A DNA stretch of 64,000 bases. Origin: Palleronia marisminoris. GTDB taxonomy: Bacteria; Pseudomonadota; Alphaproteobacteria; Rhodobacterales; Rhodobacteraceae. Positions within the stretch are counted from its first letter, which is position 1. Every line of letters starts with the position of its first letter. This document shows, in pieces, positions 55,872-64,000 of this stretch. Under the pieces are notes generated by a model. The model saw only the letters and a list, made by a program, of their open reading frames with translations. It made no database searches and was not told the DNA's origin. A program made the translations under genes and the position numbers. The stretch covers positions 62,001-126,000 of the forward strand of contig NZ_FWFV01000008.1 in assembly GCF_900172315.1 (NCBI RefSeq), given 5' to 3'.

Positions 55872-56516
55872 TCAGCTGGCGTTCAGCGCCGACGCTTCGA
55901 GCGCCAACTCGGTGATCCCGTCCCAGTCGCCGGAGGTCACCTTCTCCGGCGGCGCGACCCACGAGCCGCCGACGCAGAGCGTGTTCGACAGCCTCAGATA
56001 ATCGCGCGCGTTCTCGAGGCTGACTCCGCCGGTCGGGCAGAACATGATCTGCGGAAGGGGCGCGCCGATCGCCTTCAGGGCCTTGGCGCCGCCGTTGGCC
56101 TCGGCCGGGAAGAACTTGGCGACCGTGTAGCCGCGATCCAGGAGGCGCATCGCCTCGCCGGCGGTGGCGATGCCGGGCAGCATGGGCAGGCCGGCCTCTT
56201 CGGCGGCGTCGAGCAGGCGGTCCGTGACACCCGGCGAGACGCCGAAGGTCGCGCCGGCGTCGATCGCCTTGTGCACATCCTCGGGGGTCAGCAGGGTGCC
56301 CGCGCCGACGATCCCGCCTTCGACCTGCGACATCTCGCGGATCACGTCGAGCGCGGCGGGCGTGCGCAACGTCACCTCGAGCGCGGGCAGGCCACCGGCC
56401 ACGAGCGCCTGGGCCAGCGGGCGGCCATGGGCGGCGTCATGCACGACGAGCACGGGGATCACGGGGGCGCGGCGGCAGAGCGCCTCGGTCTTCTTGCTGG
56501 CCTCGGCGGGGGTCAT
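55872..56516 (-). CDS. eda: 2-dehydro-3-deoxyphosphogluconate (KDPG) aldolase
   Basis: Splits KDPG to pyruvate and glyceraldehyde-3-phosphate in the Entner-Doudoroff pathway. 214 residues; catalytic Schiff-base lysine in VAKFFPAEANGG, general base Glu in ALEVTLRTPAA and FCPTGGVSLENA phosphate-binding loop. 51 nt downstream of edd in the same orientation, forming the edd-eda operon. Length and all residues normal. Confidence 0.96.
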   Translation of the reverse strand: MTPAEASKKTEALCRRAPVIPVLVVHDAAHGRPLAQALVAGGLPALEVTLRTPAALDVIREMSQVEGGIVGAGTLLTPEDVHKAIDAGATFGVSPGVTDRLLDAAEEAGLPMLPGIATAGEAMRLLDRGYTVAKFFPAEANGGAKALKAIGAPLPQIMFCPTGGVSLENARDYLRLSNTLCVGGSWVAPPEKVTSGDWDGITELALEASALNAS

Positions 56517-56567
56517 GTCGTCTCCTTCGACTGTTGCGCCATGCGTACCGGGTGGAGGGCGAGGTGG

Positions 56568-58373
<1,806 letters not shown>

Positions 58374-58422
58374 GGGATCGCTCCCCGGCTGAGTGGGTTC
58401 GTTCGCCGCGTAACATAGGGTC

Positions 58423-58434
58423 GTTAGCGTTACC
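58423..58434. promoter_or_regulatory. Imperfect CG-centred dyad upstream of edd (LacI-type operator candidate)
   Basis: GTTAGCGTTACC matches its own reverse complement at 8 of 12 positions with CG at the centre, as LacI-family sites often do. It is 50 nt upstream of edd and 52 nt upstream of the divergent methyltransferase gene. No cognate regulator gene is in this window. Confidence 0.3.
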
Positions 58435-58485
58435 AGCCAATGGCCGGCGCTTTTCTTGTCGCACGCGAAGGCGTATGCGCGAGGC

Positions 58486-59673
58486 ATGAACGATCGCCCC
58501 TCAATCCGCCTTCTTCCCAAGTCCAAGCCGCAGGCGATCCGCCACGGCTTCCCATGGGTCTATTTCAACGAGTTGGTCATGGACCGGCGCACCAAGGGAA
58601 TCGAGCCGGGCTCGCTCGCGGTGCTCGAGGATGCCGACCGTCAGCCGATGGGGCTGGTCGCGGTCAACCCGGCCTCCAAGATTACCGGCCGGATGCTGGA
58701 CGGCGACCCCGAGGCGCAGATCGACGCGGCGTGGTTCGAGGCGCGGCTTGCGCGGGCGCTGGCGCATCGCGAGCGGCTCTACGACGCGCCGTTCTACCGG
58801 CTGGTCCATGCCGAGGCGGACGGGCTGCCGGGCGTCGTGATCGACCGGTTCGGCGACGCGGCGGTGATCCAGCCGAATGCCGCCTGGGCCGAAACGCGGC
58901 TCGACCTGCTGGTCGAGGCGCTGGTGGCCGTGACGGGCGTGACCACCGTGGTCAAGAGTGCTGCCGGTCGGACGCGGTCGCTGGAAGGGTTGGACGACGC
59001 GGATGCGGTGCTTCGGGGTGACGCGACCGGCCCGATCCCCGTTCCGATGAACGGGGCCACCTACATGGCCGACCTGACTGGCGGCCAGAAGACCGGCCTA
59101 TTCTACGACCAGCGCGACAACCACGCCGCCGTGGCGCGCCTTTCGCGCGGCGCGCGGGTGCTCGACATGTTCTCGCATGTGGGGGGCTTCGCGCTTGCCG
59201 CACTCGCGAATGGCGCGACGCATGCGGTTGCCGTGGACGGGTCGGCCGCGGCGCTGGACCTCGCGCAGGCTGGCGCCGAGGCGAGCGGCACCGCCGACCG
59301 GTTCGAGACGCGGCAGGGCGACGCCTTCGACACGCTGGAGGCCCTCGCGGCCGAGGGCGCCGTGTTCGACGTGGTGGTCTGCGATCCCCCGGCCTTCGCC
59401 CCCGCCAAGGCCGCGCGCGAGGCCGGGCTGCGGGCCTACGAGCGCATCGCGCGCCTGGCCGCACCGCTGGTGGCCGAGGGCGGTTACCTCACGCTCTGCT
59501 CCTGTTCGCACGCCGCCGACCTGTCCTCCTTCCGCAACGCGAGCGCGCGGGGCATCGGCAAGGGCGGACGGCGCGGACAGATCGTGCGGACGGGCTTCGC
59601 CGCGCCGGACCACCCGCTTCTGCCGCAACTGGCGGAGTCGGGCTACCTCAAGGCGCTGACGTTTCGCCTGTGA
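58486..59673 (+). CDS. Class I SAM-dependent rRNA (cytosine-C5)-type methyltransferase, RlmI-like
   Basis: 395 residues: N-terminal PUA-like domain (about 1-80; [15 protein letters not shown]), an EEHEE-like linker ([20 protein letters not shown]) and a Rossmann methyltransferase domain ([40 protein letters not shown], catalytic-loop [10 protein letters not shown] and CSCSHAA with the cysteine nucleophile region). This matches RlmI (23S rRNA m5C1962). The start ATG 58486 gives the expected [10 protein letters not shown]... opening. Its stop is overlapped by the GTG of the PIN gene. Confidence 0.87.
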   Translation: MNDRPSIRLLPKSKPQAIRHGFPWVYFNELVMDRRTKGIEPGSLAVLEDADRQPMGLVAVNPASKITGRMLDGDPEAQIDAAWFEARLARALAHRERLYDAPFYRLVHAEADGLPGVVIDRFGDAAVIQPNAAWAETRLDLLVEALVAVTGVTTVVKSAAGRTRSLEGLDDADAVLRGDATGPIPVPMNGATYMADLTGGQKTGLFYDQRDNHAAVARLSRGARVLDMFSHVGGFALAALANGATHAVAVDGSAAALDLAQAGAEASGTADRFETRQGDAFDTLEALAAEGAVFDVVVCDPPAFAPAKAAREAGLRAYERIARLAAPLVAEGGYLTLCSCSHAADLSSFRNASARGIGKGGRRGQIVRTGFAAPDHPLLPQLAESGYLKALTFRL

Positions 59674-60206
59674 AGGTCTTCCTCGACGCCTGCGTCCTCT
59701 ATCCCACGGTCCTGCGCGAGATCCTGATCGGCGTCGCGGGCCGGGGGCTCTACCAGCCGCTCTGGAGCCCCCGCGTGCTTGAGGAATGGGCGCGCGCCGC
59801 CGCGCGGCTGGGGCCCGAGGGAGAGCAGATCGCGCGAGCCGAGGTCGCTCTGCTTCGCGACACTTGGCCCGGGGCCGAGGTTCAACCGCGCGCGGGCGAC
59901 CTGTCGCGGCTGCACCTGCCGGATGCGAACGACGTCCACGTCCTTGCCGGCGCGATCGCCGGGGGCGCCGACCTACTGTGCACCTTCAACGCCAAGGACT
60001 TCCCGCGTCATACGCTGGCTGCCGAAGGGGTGGAACGTGTCGATCCCGATCAGCTGCTCGCCCGTCTCATGCCGTCAGACGACATTGCAGAAGTGGTTGC
60101 GGCGGTGCACGCCACCGCCGAGCGACTGTCGGGCGAGGGGATGCCCCTCCGCGCCCTCTTGAAGCGTGCGCGGCTGCCGAAGCTGGGCAAGGCGCTGACC
60201 CGCTAG
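59670..60206 (+). CDS. PIN-domain protein (putative RNase), solitary
   Basis: 178 residues. The PIN active-site acidic residues are intact: Asp6 (VFLDACVLYP), Glu39 (LEEWARAAARL), Asp85/Asp88 (LPDANDVHVLAGA) and Asp110 in TFNAKDFP. A C-terminal extension of about 60 residues beyond the PIN fold (ATAERLSGEGMPLRALLKRARLP) is basic and helical. GTG start overlaps the upstream methyltransferase stop (GTGA at 59670). No antitoxin-like gene is adjacent. Similar to the RSP_2648-type PIN family of Rhodobacterales. Nuclease activity is expected from residues but not shown. Confidence 0.8.
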   Translation: MKVFLDACVLYPTVLREILIGVAGRGLYQPLWSPRVLEEWARAAARLGPEGEQIARAEVALLRDTWPGAEVQPRAGDLSRLHLPDANDVHVLAGAIAGGADLLCTFNAKDFPRHTLAAEGVERVDPDQLLARLMPSDDIAEVVAAVHATAERLSGEGMPLRALLKRARLPKLGKALTR

Positions 60207-60790
60207 GGATCAGCGGGAAAACGGCCTTCGAACGCGGTCTCGTCGAGGGGGCGGCGGTCGCTCGGCACCTCGCGGGCGCGCAGTTCCTCGGACAAAGCTT
60301 CGGCCGGTCCACGGCGTCCGATGGCGACTGCCGTGTGGATGGCGAAGCTGTCGGGTACGTGAAGCGCCGAGCGCGCGCCGTCCTTGTCGATCCCGGCCAT
60401 GAAATGCGTGCTCCAGCCTCGCATGTGGGCCTGCAGCGCAAGAAATCCCGAGGTGATGCCTGCATCGTAGGCATGCGTCGCCGAGGGTGCCGAGGTGCCG
60501 TCCGACTTCACCCGCTCGGTCGCCGAAACGATGAAGACCAGTGCCGCGGCGCGATCCGCCCAGCGACGGTTCCCGGGAAGGAGGAGCGGCAGGAACTGCT
60601 TCCACTGCTCGGTCCCTCGGCGCGCCCAGATGAAGCGCCACGGCTGGATGTTCGACGATGACGGCGCCCACCTGGCCGCTTCGAGAAGCGTCAGAAGCTC
60701 GGCCTCGGGGATCTCGTCATCGGTGAACGAGCGCGGCGACTGCCGGTCGAGGAAGATTCGGTCGATTGGGTGGTCCGAGGAGCGGGGCAT
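60203..60790 (-). CDS. Nitroreductase-family protein
   Basis: FMN-dependent oxidoreductase of the nitroreductase fold, 195 residues. RQSPRSFTDDEIPEAELLTLLEAARWAPSSSN is the family N-terminal FMN-binding motif; GITSGFLALQAHMRGW and a C-terminal RRGP...RPLDETAF follow. Substrate unknown; such proteins reduce nitro compounds, quinones or flavins. Stop CTA/TAG shared with the convergent PIN gene in CTAG at 60203-60206. It lies 6 nt downstream of the dppF-like gene and may belong to that operon. Confidence 0.87.
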   Translation of the reverse strand: MPRSSDHPIDRIFLDRQSPRSFTDDEIPEAELLTLLEAARWAPSSSNIQPWRFIWARRGTEQWKQFLPLLLPGNRRWADRAAALVFIVSATERVKSDGTSAPSATHAYDAGITSGFLALQAHMRGWSTHFMAGIDKDGARSALHVPDSFAIHTAVAIGRRGPAEALSEELRAREVPSDRRPLDETAFEGRFPADP

Positions 60791-60796
60791 CGCGCT

Positions 60797-61750
60797 TCAG
60801 TTCTCGGGGAAGAAGCAGGCGGCGGGATGCGGGGTGCCGGTGAGCTGCGGGCGCTCGGCGCGGCACTTCTCCTCGGTCTTCCAGCAGCGGGGCGCAAAGG
60901 GGCAGCCAGGTGGCACGGCGAGCGGCGAGGGCAACTCGCCCACCAGCTTGATCCGCTCACGCCGGTTCGCCGGATCGGCCGAGGGCGTCGCCGAAATCAG
61001 CGCCTTGGTGTAGGGGTGGCGGGGTGCCTCGAAGATCTCGTCCTTCGGCCCGAACTCCACCGGACGTCCGAGATACATGACCAGGATGTCGTCGGCAACG
61101 TGGCGCACCACCGAAAGGTCGTGCGAGATGAACAGGTAGGCGAGGTTCATCCGCTCCTGCAGGTCGTTCAGCAGGTTCAGGATCTGGCTCTGGATCGACA
61201 GGTCGAGGGCCGAGACGGGTTCGTCCAGCACCAACAGCTTCGGTTCCAGCATCAGCGCGCGGGCGACCGCGATCCGCTGGCGTTGCCCGCCCGAGAACAT
61301 GTGCGGGAAGCGGTCGTAATGCTCCTCGCGCAGGCCCACGAGGCGCATCATCTCGCGCCCCTTCTCGTGCCGCTCCTTCGCGGACATCTTCGGGCGGTTG
61401 ATCTTCAGAGGCTCCTCGAGGATCGCGCCGACCTTCTGGCGCAGGTTCAGCGAGCCGTACGGGTCTTGGAACACGATCTGGATGTCGCTGCGCAGCTCGC
61501 GCCAGCGGTCCTTCGTGACCTCCTTCCCGTCGAGGTAGAAGCTGCCCGACGTCGGCTCTTCGATCATGGTGACGAGGCGCGCGAGGGTGGACTTGCCGCA
61601 ACCGGACTCGCCCACCACGGCAAGGGTGCGGCCGGCCTCGACGCTGAACGACGTCTCGGCCACGGCGCGGACGATGCCGGGTTTCGAGAACAGCCCGCCG
61701 CCGACCTCGTAGTCGCGGCCGAGATCCCGGGCTTCGATGATCGCGGTCAT
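60797..61750 (-). CDS. dppF: Peptide/nickel-type ABC transporter ATP-binding protein, DppF-like
   Basis: 317 residues. P-loop [14 protein letters not shown]-loop [11 protein letters not shown], signature [16 protein letters not shown], Walker [13 protein letters not shown], switch His in [10 protein letters not shown], and the C-terminal oligopeptide-ABC extension [15 protein letters not shown] with clustered cysteines that in the family binds an Fe-S cluster. Pairs with the DppD-like subunit upstream (34-nt gap). Order dppB-dppC-dppD-dppF on the minus strand. Confidence 0.92.
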   Translation of the reverse strand: MTAIIEARDLGRDYEVGGGLFSKPGIVRAVAETSFSVEAGRTLAVVGESGCGKSTLARLVTMIEEPTSGSFYLDGKEVTKDRWRELRSDIQIVFQDPYGSLNLRQKVGAILEEPLKINRPKMSAKERHEKGREMMRLVGLREEHYDRFPHMFSGGQRQRIAVARALMLEPKLLVLDEPVSALDLSIQSQILNLLNDLQERMNLAYLFISHDLSVVRHVADDILVMYLGRPVEFGPKDEIFEAPRHPYTKALISATPSADPANRRERIKLVGELPSPLAVPPGCPFAPRCWKTEEKCRAERPQLTGTPHPAACFFPEN

Positions 61751-61784
61751 GGGGTGGCTCCGTAGCTCGTCGCGTAAGGGGTGG

Positions 61785-62765
61785 TCATTGCGCCTGTGCC
61801 TCGGCCGGTGCGTTCAGCGGGTAATGGCAGAGCGCGCGGCCAAGGGCGTCGGGCTGGACCGGCGGCTCGATCGCGCGGCAGCGATCGTCCGCGAATTGGC
61901 AGCGCGGGCTGAACAGGCAGCCCACCGGTCGGTCGTGCTGGCCCGGAACGACGCCGGGGATCGTGGGGAGGTGCTTTTCCGTCGCACGCTCGGGCAGGGC
62001 GGCGAGCAGGGCGGCAGTATAGGGGTGGTGCGGGGTCGCGAAGAGGTCGGTGACGGTCTGGTCCTCGACCTTTTGGCCGGCATATTGGACGGCGACCCGC
62101 TCGGCCGTTTCGGCCACCACGCCCATGTCGTGGGTGATGAGGATCAGCCCCATCCCGGTTTCTTTCTGGAGCCCGGTCAGCAGGTCGAGGATCTGCGCCT
62201 GGATCGTCACGTCGAGCGCCGTCGTCGGCTCGTCCGCGATCAGAAGCCGCGGTTTGCAGGCGATCGCCATGGCGATCATCACGCGCTGGTTCATGCCCCC
62301 CGAAAGCTGGTGCGGATAGGCCTTGAGCCGTTGTTCGGGGGACGGGATGCCGACCATCTCGAACAGTTCGACGCAGCGGGCGTGGCGCTGCTTGCGGTCC
62401 ATGCTGGTGTGCTTGCGCAGCGCCTCGCGGATCTGGAAGCCGACGCTGAAGCAGGGGTTCAGCGACGACATCGGCTCTTGGAAGATCATCGCGAGGTCGT
62501 TGCCGATGAGGCGACGGCGCGCCTTGCCCGACAGGGTGCGCAGGTCCTGACCGTCGAAGCTCATCTCGTCGGCGGTGACGGTGGCGGTCCAGGGCAGAAG
62601 GCCCATCGTCGCCAGCATCGAGACGGACTTGCCCGAGCCGGACTCGCCCACGATGGCGAGGATCTGGCCCTTGTCCACGTCGACATCGACCTTGTCCACG
62701 GCGCGGAACGGGCCGGTGGAGGTCGCGAAGGTGACCGACAGGTTGCGGATTTTCAGCAGGCTCAT
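61785..62765 (-). CDS. dppD: Peptide/nickel-type ABC transporter ATP-binding protein, DppD-like
   Basis: 326 residues with P-loop [12 protein letters not shown], signature [15 protein letters not shown], Walker [17 protein letters not shown], and the C-terminal [15 protein letters not shown] motif with four cysteines characteristic of Opp/Dpp ATPases. Stop to dppF start is 34 nt; start is 1 nt from dppC stop. Forms the heterodimeric motor with DppF. Confidence 0.92.
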   Translation of the reverse strand: MSLLKIRNLSVTFATSTGPFRAVDKVDVDVDKGQILAIVGESGSGKSVSMLATMGLLPWTATVTADEMSFDGQDLRTLSGKARRRLIGNDLAMIFQEPMSSLNPCFSVGFQIREALRKHTSMDRKQRHARCVELFEMVGIPSPEQRLKAYPHQLSGGMNQRVMIAMAIACKPRLLIADEPTTALDVTIQAQILDLLTGLQKETGMGLILITHDMGVVAETAERVAVQYAGQKVEDQTVTDLFATPHHPYTAALLAALPERATEKHLPTIPGVVPGQHDRPVGCLFSPRCQFADDRCRAIEPPVQPDALGRALCHYPLNAPAEAQAQ

Positions 62766-62766
62766 G

Positions 62767-63684
62767 TCAGCTCCTCTTCAGCTTGGGGTCGAGCGCGTCG
62801 CGCAGCCCGTCGCCCATGAGGTTGATGGCAAGAACCGTGACCAGAATTGCGATGCCCGGAAAGGTCACGACCCACCACGCGCGCAGCACGAACTCGCGCG
62901 CGTCGGCCAACATGGTGCCCCATTCCGGCGTGGGCGGCTGCGCCCCCATCCCGAGGAAGCCCAGGGCGGCCGCGTCGAGGATCGCGGTCGAGAAGGACAG
63001 CGCGGCCTGCACGATGATCGGCGCAAGGCAATTCGGCAGCACCGTGATGAACATCTGCCTGAGCTGACCGGCCCCGGCGACGCGCGACGCGGTGACGTAG
63101 TCCTTGCCCCGCTCGGACAGCACGCTCGCGCGGGTCAGGCGGACGTAGTGGGGTTGCAGTACGAGGGCGATCGCGATCATCGCGTTCAGAAGCGACGGGC
63201 CCAGAACGGCCACCAGCACAAGCGCCAGCAGAAGCGAGGGGAACGCCAGGATGATGTCCATCAGGCGCATGATCAGCGTGTCGAGCCATTTCGGCGCGAA
63301 GCCGGCAATCAGCCCGATGATGATCCCGCCGGACGCCGCAACCACGACGACCACGATGCCGACGAAGAACGAGAAGCGCGCTCCGTGGATCAACCGGCTG
63401 AGCATGTCGCGACCGAGCGCGTCGGTCCCAAGGGGGAAGGCCCAGGCGCCGCCATCCTGCCAGACGGGCGGTTGCAGCGCATAGTCTCGGAATTGGGCCG
63501 ACGGATCGTAGGGCGCGATCAGCGGCGCAAAGACCGCGACGAACAGGAAGGCCAGGAAGACCCACAAGCCGATCACGGCACCTCGGTTCTCGGAGAACGA
63601 GTTCCAGAAGGTGCGGAAGCGGGTCGGCCGGGTGCCCCCATCGCGCAGGACGTTGCGGCCGGTCTGTGCAGAGGTGTCGGCCAT
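62767..63684 (-). CDS. dppC: Peptide/nickel-type ABC transporter permease, DppC-like
   Basis: 305 residues with an N-terminal cytosolic extension, six membrane helices and the EAA loop around DYVTASRVAGAGQLRQMF-type residues near residue 190, which docks on the ATPases. GLWVFLAFLFVAVFAPLIAPYDP is the first helix with the typical DP motif. One nucleotide separates it from dppD, and the upstream dppB ends 1 nt before its ATG. Substrate likely peptides; no binding protein is visible within the window. Confidence 0.91.
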   Translation of the reverse strand: MADTSAQTGRNVLRDGGTRPTRFRTFWNSFSENRGAVIGLWVFLAFLFVAVFAPLIAPYDPSAQFRDYALQPPVWQDGGAWAFPLGTDALGRDMLSRLIHGARFSFFVGIVVVVVAASGGIIIGLIAGFAPKWLDTLIMRLMDIILAFPSLLLALVLVAVLGPSLLNAMIAIALVLQPHYVRLTRASVLSERGKDYVTASRVAGAGQLRQMFITVLPNCLAPIIVQAALSFSTAILDAAALGFLGMGAQPPTPEWGTMLADAREFVLRAWWVVTFPGIAILVTVLAINLMGDGLRDALDPKLKRS

Positions 63685-63685
63685 C

Positions 63686-64000
63686 TCAGCGACTCCGGAT
63701 TTTCGGGTTGATGAGGCCGTAGGTCAGATCGACCAGCAGGTTCACGATCATCACGATCACGGCGATCATCAGAAGGCCGCCCTGGACGACCGGATAATCA
63801 CGGCGGAAGATGGAATCGACCATCCACTTGCCGATGCCGGGCCAGGAAAAGATCGTCTCGGTCAGGATCGCGCCCGCAAGCAGCGTGCCGACGGACAGGC
63901 CGATCACCGTGATGACGGGGATCATCGCGTTCCTGAGCGCGTGGACGCCGTTCACCCGCTCGGGCGAAAGGCCCTTGGCGCGGGCGGTACGGATGTAATC
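63686..64000 (-). CDS. dppB: Peptide/nickel-type ABC transporter permease, DppB-like, C-terminal part (runs off right edge)
   Basis: The visible 104 residues are the C-terminus of a DppB permease: the EAA-like loop DYIRTARAKGLSPERV, then LRNAMIPVITVIGLSVGTLLAG, TETIFSWPGIGKWMVDSIF and the final helix ending LTYGLINPKIRSR. The reading frame is open to the window edge, so the N-terminal two thirds lie outside. Ends 1 nt before dppC, so the two permeases are cotranscribed. Confidence 0.9.
   Translation of the reverse strand, partial: DYIRTARAKGLSPERVNGVHALRNAMIPVITVIGLSVGTLLAGAILTETIFSWPGIGKWMVDSIFRRDYPVVQGGLLMIAVIVMIVNLLVDLTYGLINPKIRSR

Noticed and set aside
59670-60206. PIN-domain gene considered as a VapC toxin of a toxin-antitoxin pair
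   Set aside because: No small antitoxin gene lies directly upstream; the neighbour is a 395-residue rRNA methyltransferase, and the PIN protein is longer than typical VapC.

Overview
This window looks like chromosomal DNA of a Rhodobacteraceae (Roseobacter-group) alphaproteobacterium. The base composition is GC-rich. The gene content fits that family: short ProS without an editing domain, a fused allantoinase/OHCU decarboxylase, DUF4167 beside prfA-prmC, a perM-like/hda/ppk1 operon, the Entner-Doudoroff pair edd-eda, and a TRAP transporter with an oversized DctM. I see no insertion sequence, prophage, integrase, CRISPR array or rRNA. Genes are packed tightly, with many ATGA or TGATG overlaps. 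The only gene-free stretch over 300 bases (47160-47469) is filled by a leader peptide, an attenuator and a promoter.

Layout, left half. Partial flavin monooxygenase (1-523, -); tatABC and a DUF815 ATPase (683-3341, +); urate/allantoin catabolism, uraH (-) divergent from puuE-uraD and allA (+), followed by xylB; a small secreted protein; then a long minus-strand polyphosphate/replication-control operon transcribed AI-2E family transporter, hda, ppk1, P5CR-like, ppx (13967 down to 7546). Next come a glycosyltransferase, proS, membrane urate oxidase puuD, lrgAB, a small phasin-like gene, deoC with a double-domain aldehyde dehydrogenase, a GH13 glucosidase, twin tRNA-Asp genes, a VOC protein, mazG, a DUF1499 protein, prfA-prmC and DUF4167.

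Layout, right half. The envelope operon lptF-lptG-lptD-surA-pdxA-rsmA (-) is divergent from pepA-holC. Then come a PRC-barrel protein, a membrane aspartic protease, marC with an ABC-F ATPase, ndk, a DUF4112 protein and a manganese catalase. ilvB-ilvH sit behind a leader peptide (Met-Ala-Asn-Pro-Ile-Val-Val-Val...) and attenuator. A YihY/BrkB membrane protein follows, then a TRAP operon with two tandem Tat-exported binding proteins, dctQ and dctM. The last part holds a PCu(A)C copper chaperone, a YmdB-type phosphoesterase, glyoxalase I, edd-eda, an RlmI-type methyltransferase coupled to a PIN-domain protein, a nitroreductase, and a Dpp/Opp-type peptide ABC operon running off the right edge.

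How the parts connect. PuuD, UraH, UraD, PuuE and AllA together cover urate to glyoxylate except for allantoate hydrolysis. DeoC makes acetaldehyde, which the adjacent aldehyde dehydrogenase can oxidise. Both TRAP binding proteins carry twin-arginine signals and so would use TatABC. Ppk1 and Ppx make and break polyphosphate within one operon. The window is mainly housekeeping. The most informative non-coding signals are the ilv attenuator, a terminator whose stem contains the deoC ribosome-binding site, and a hairpin between the two TRAP binding-protein genes. I did not find a convincing novel defence or mobile system.
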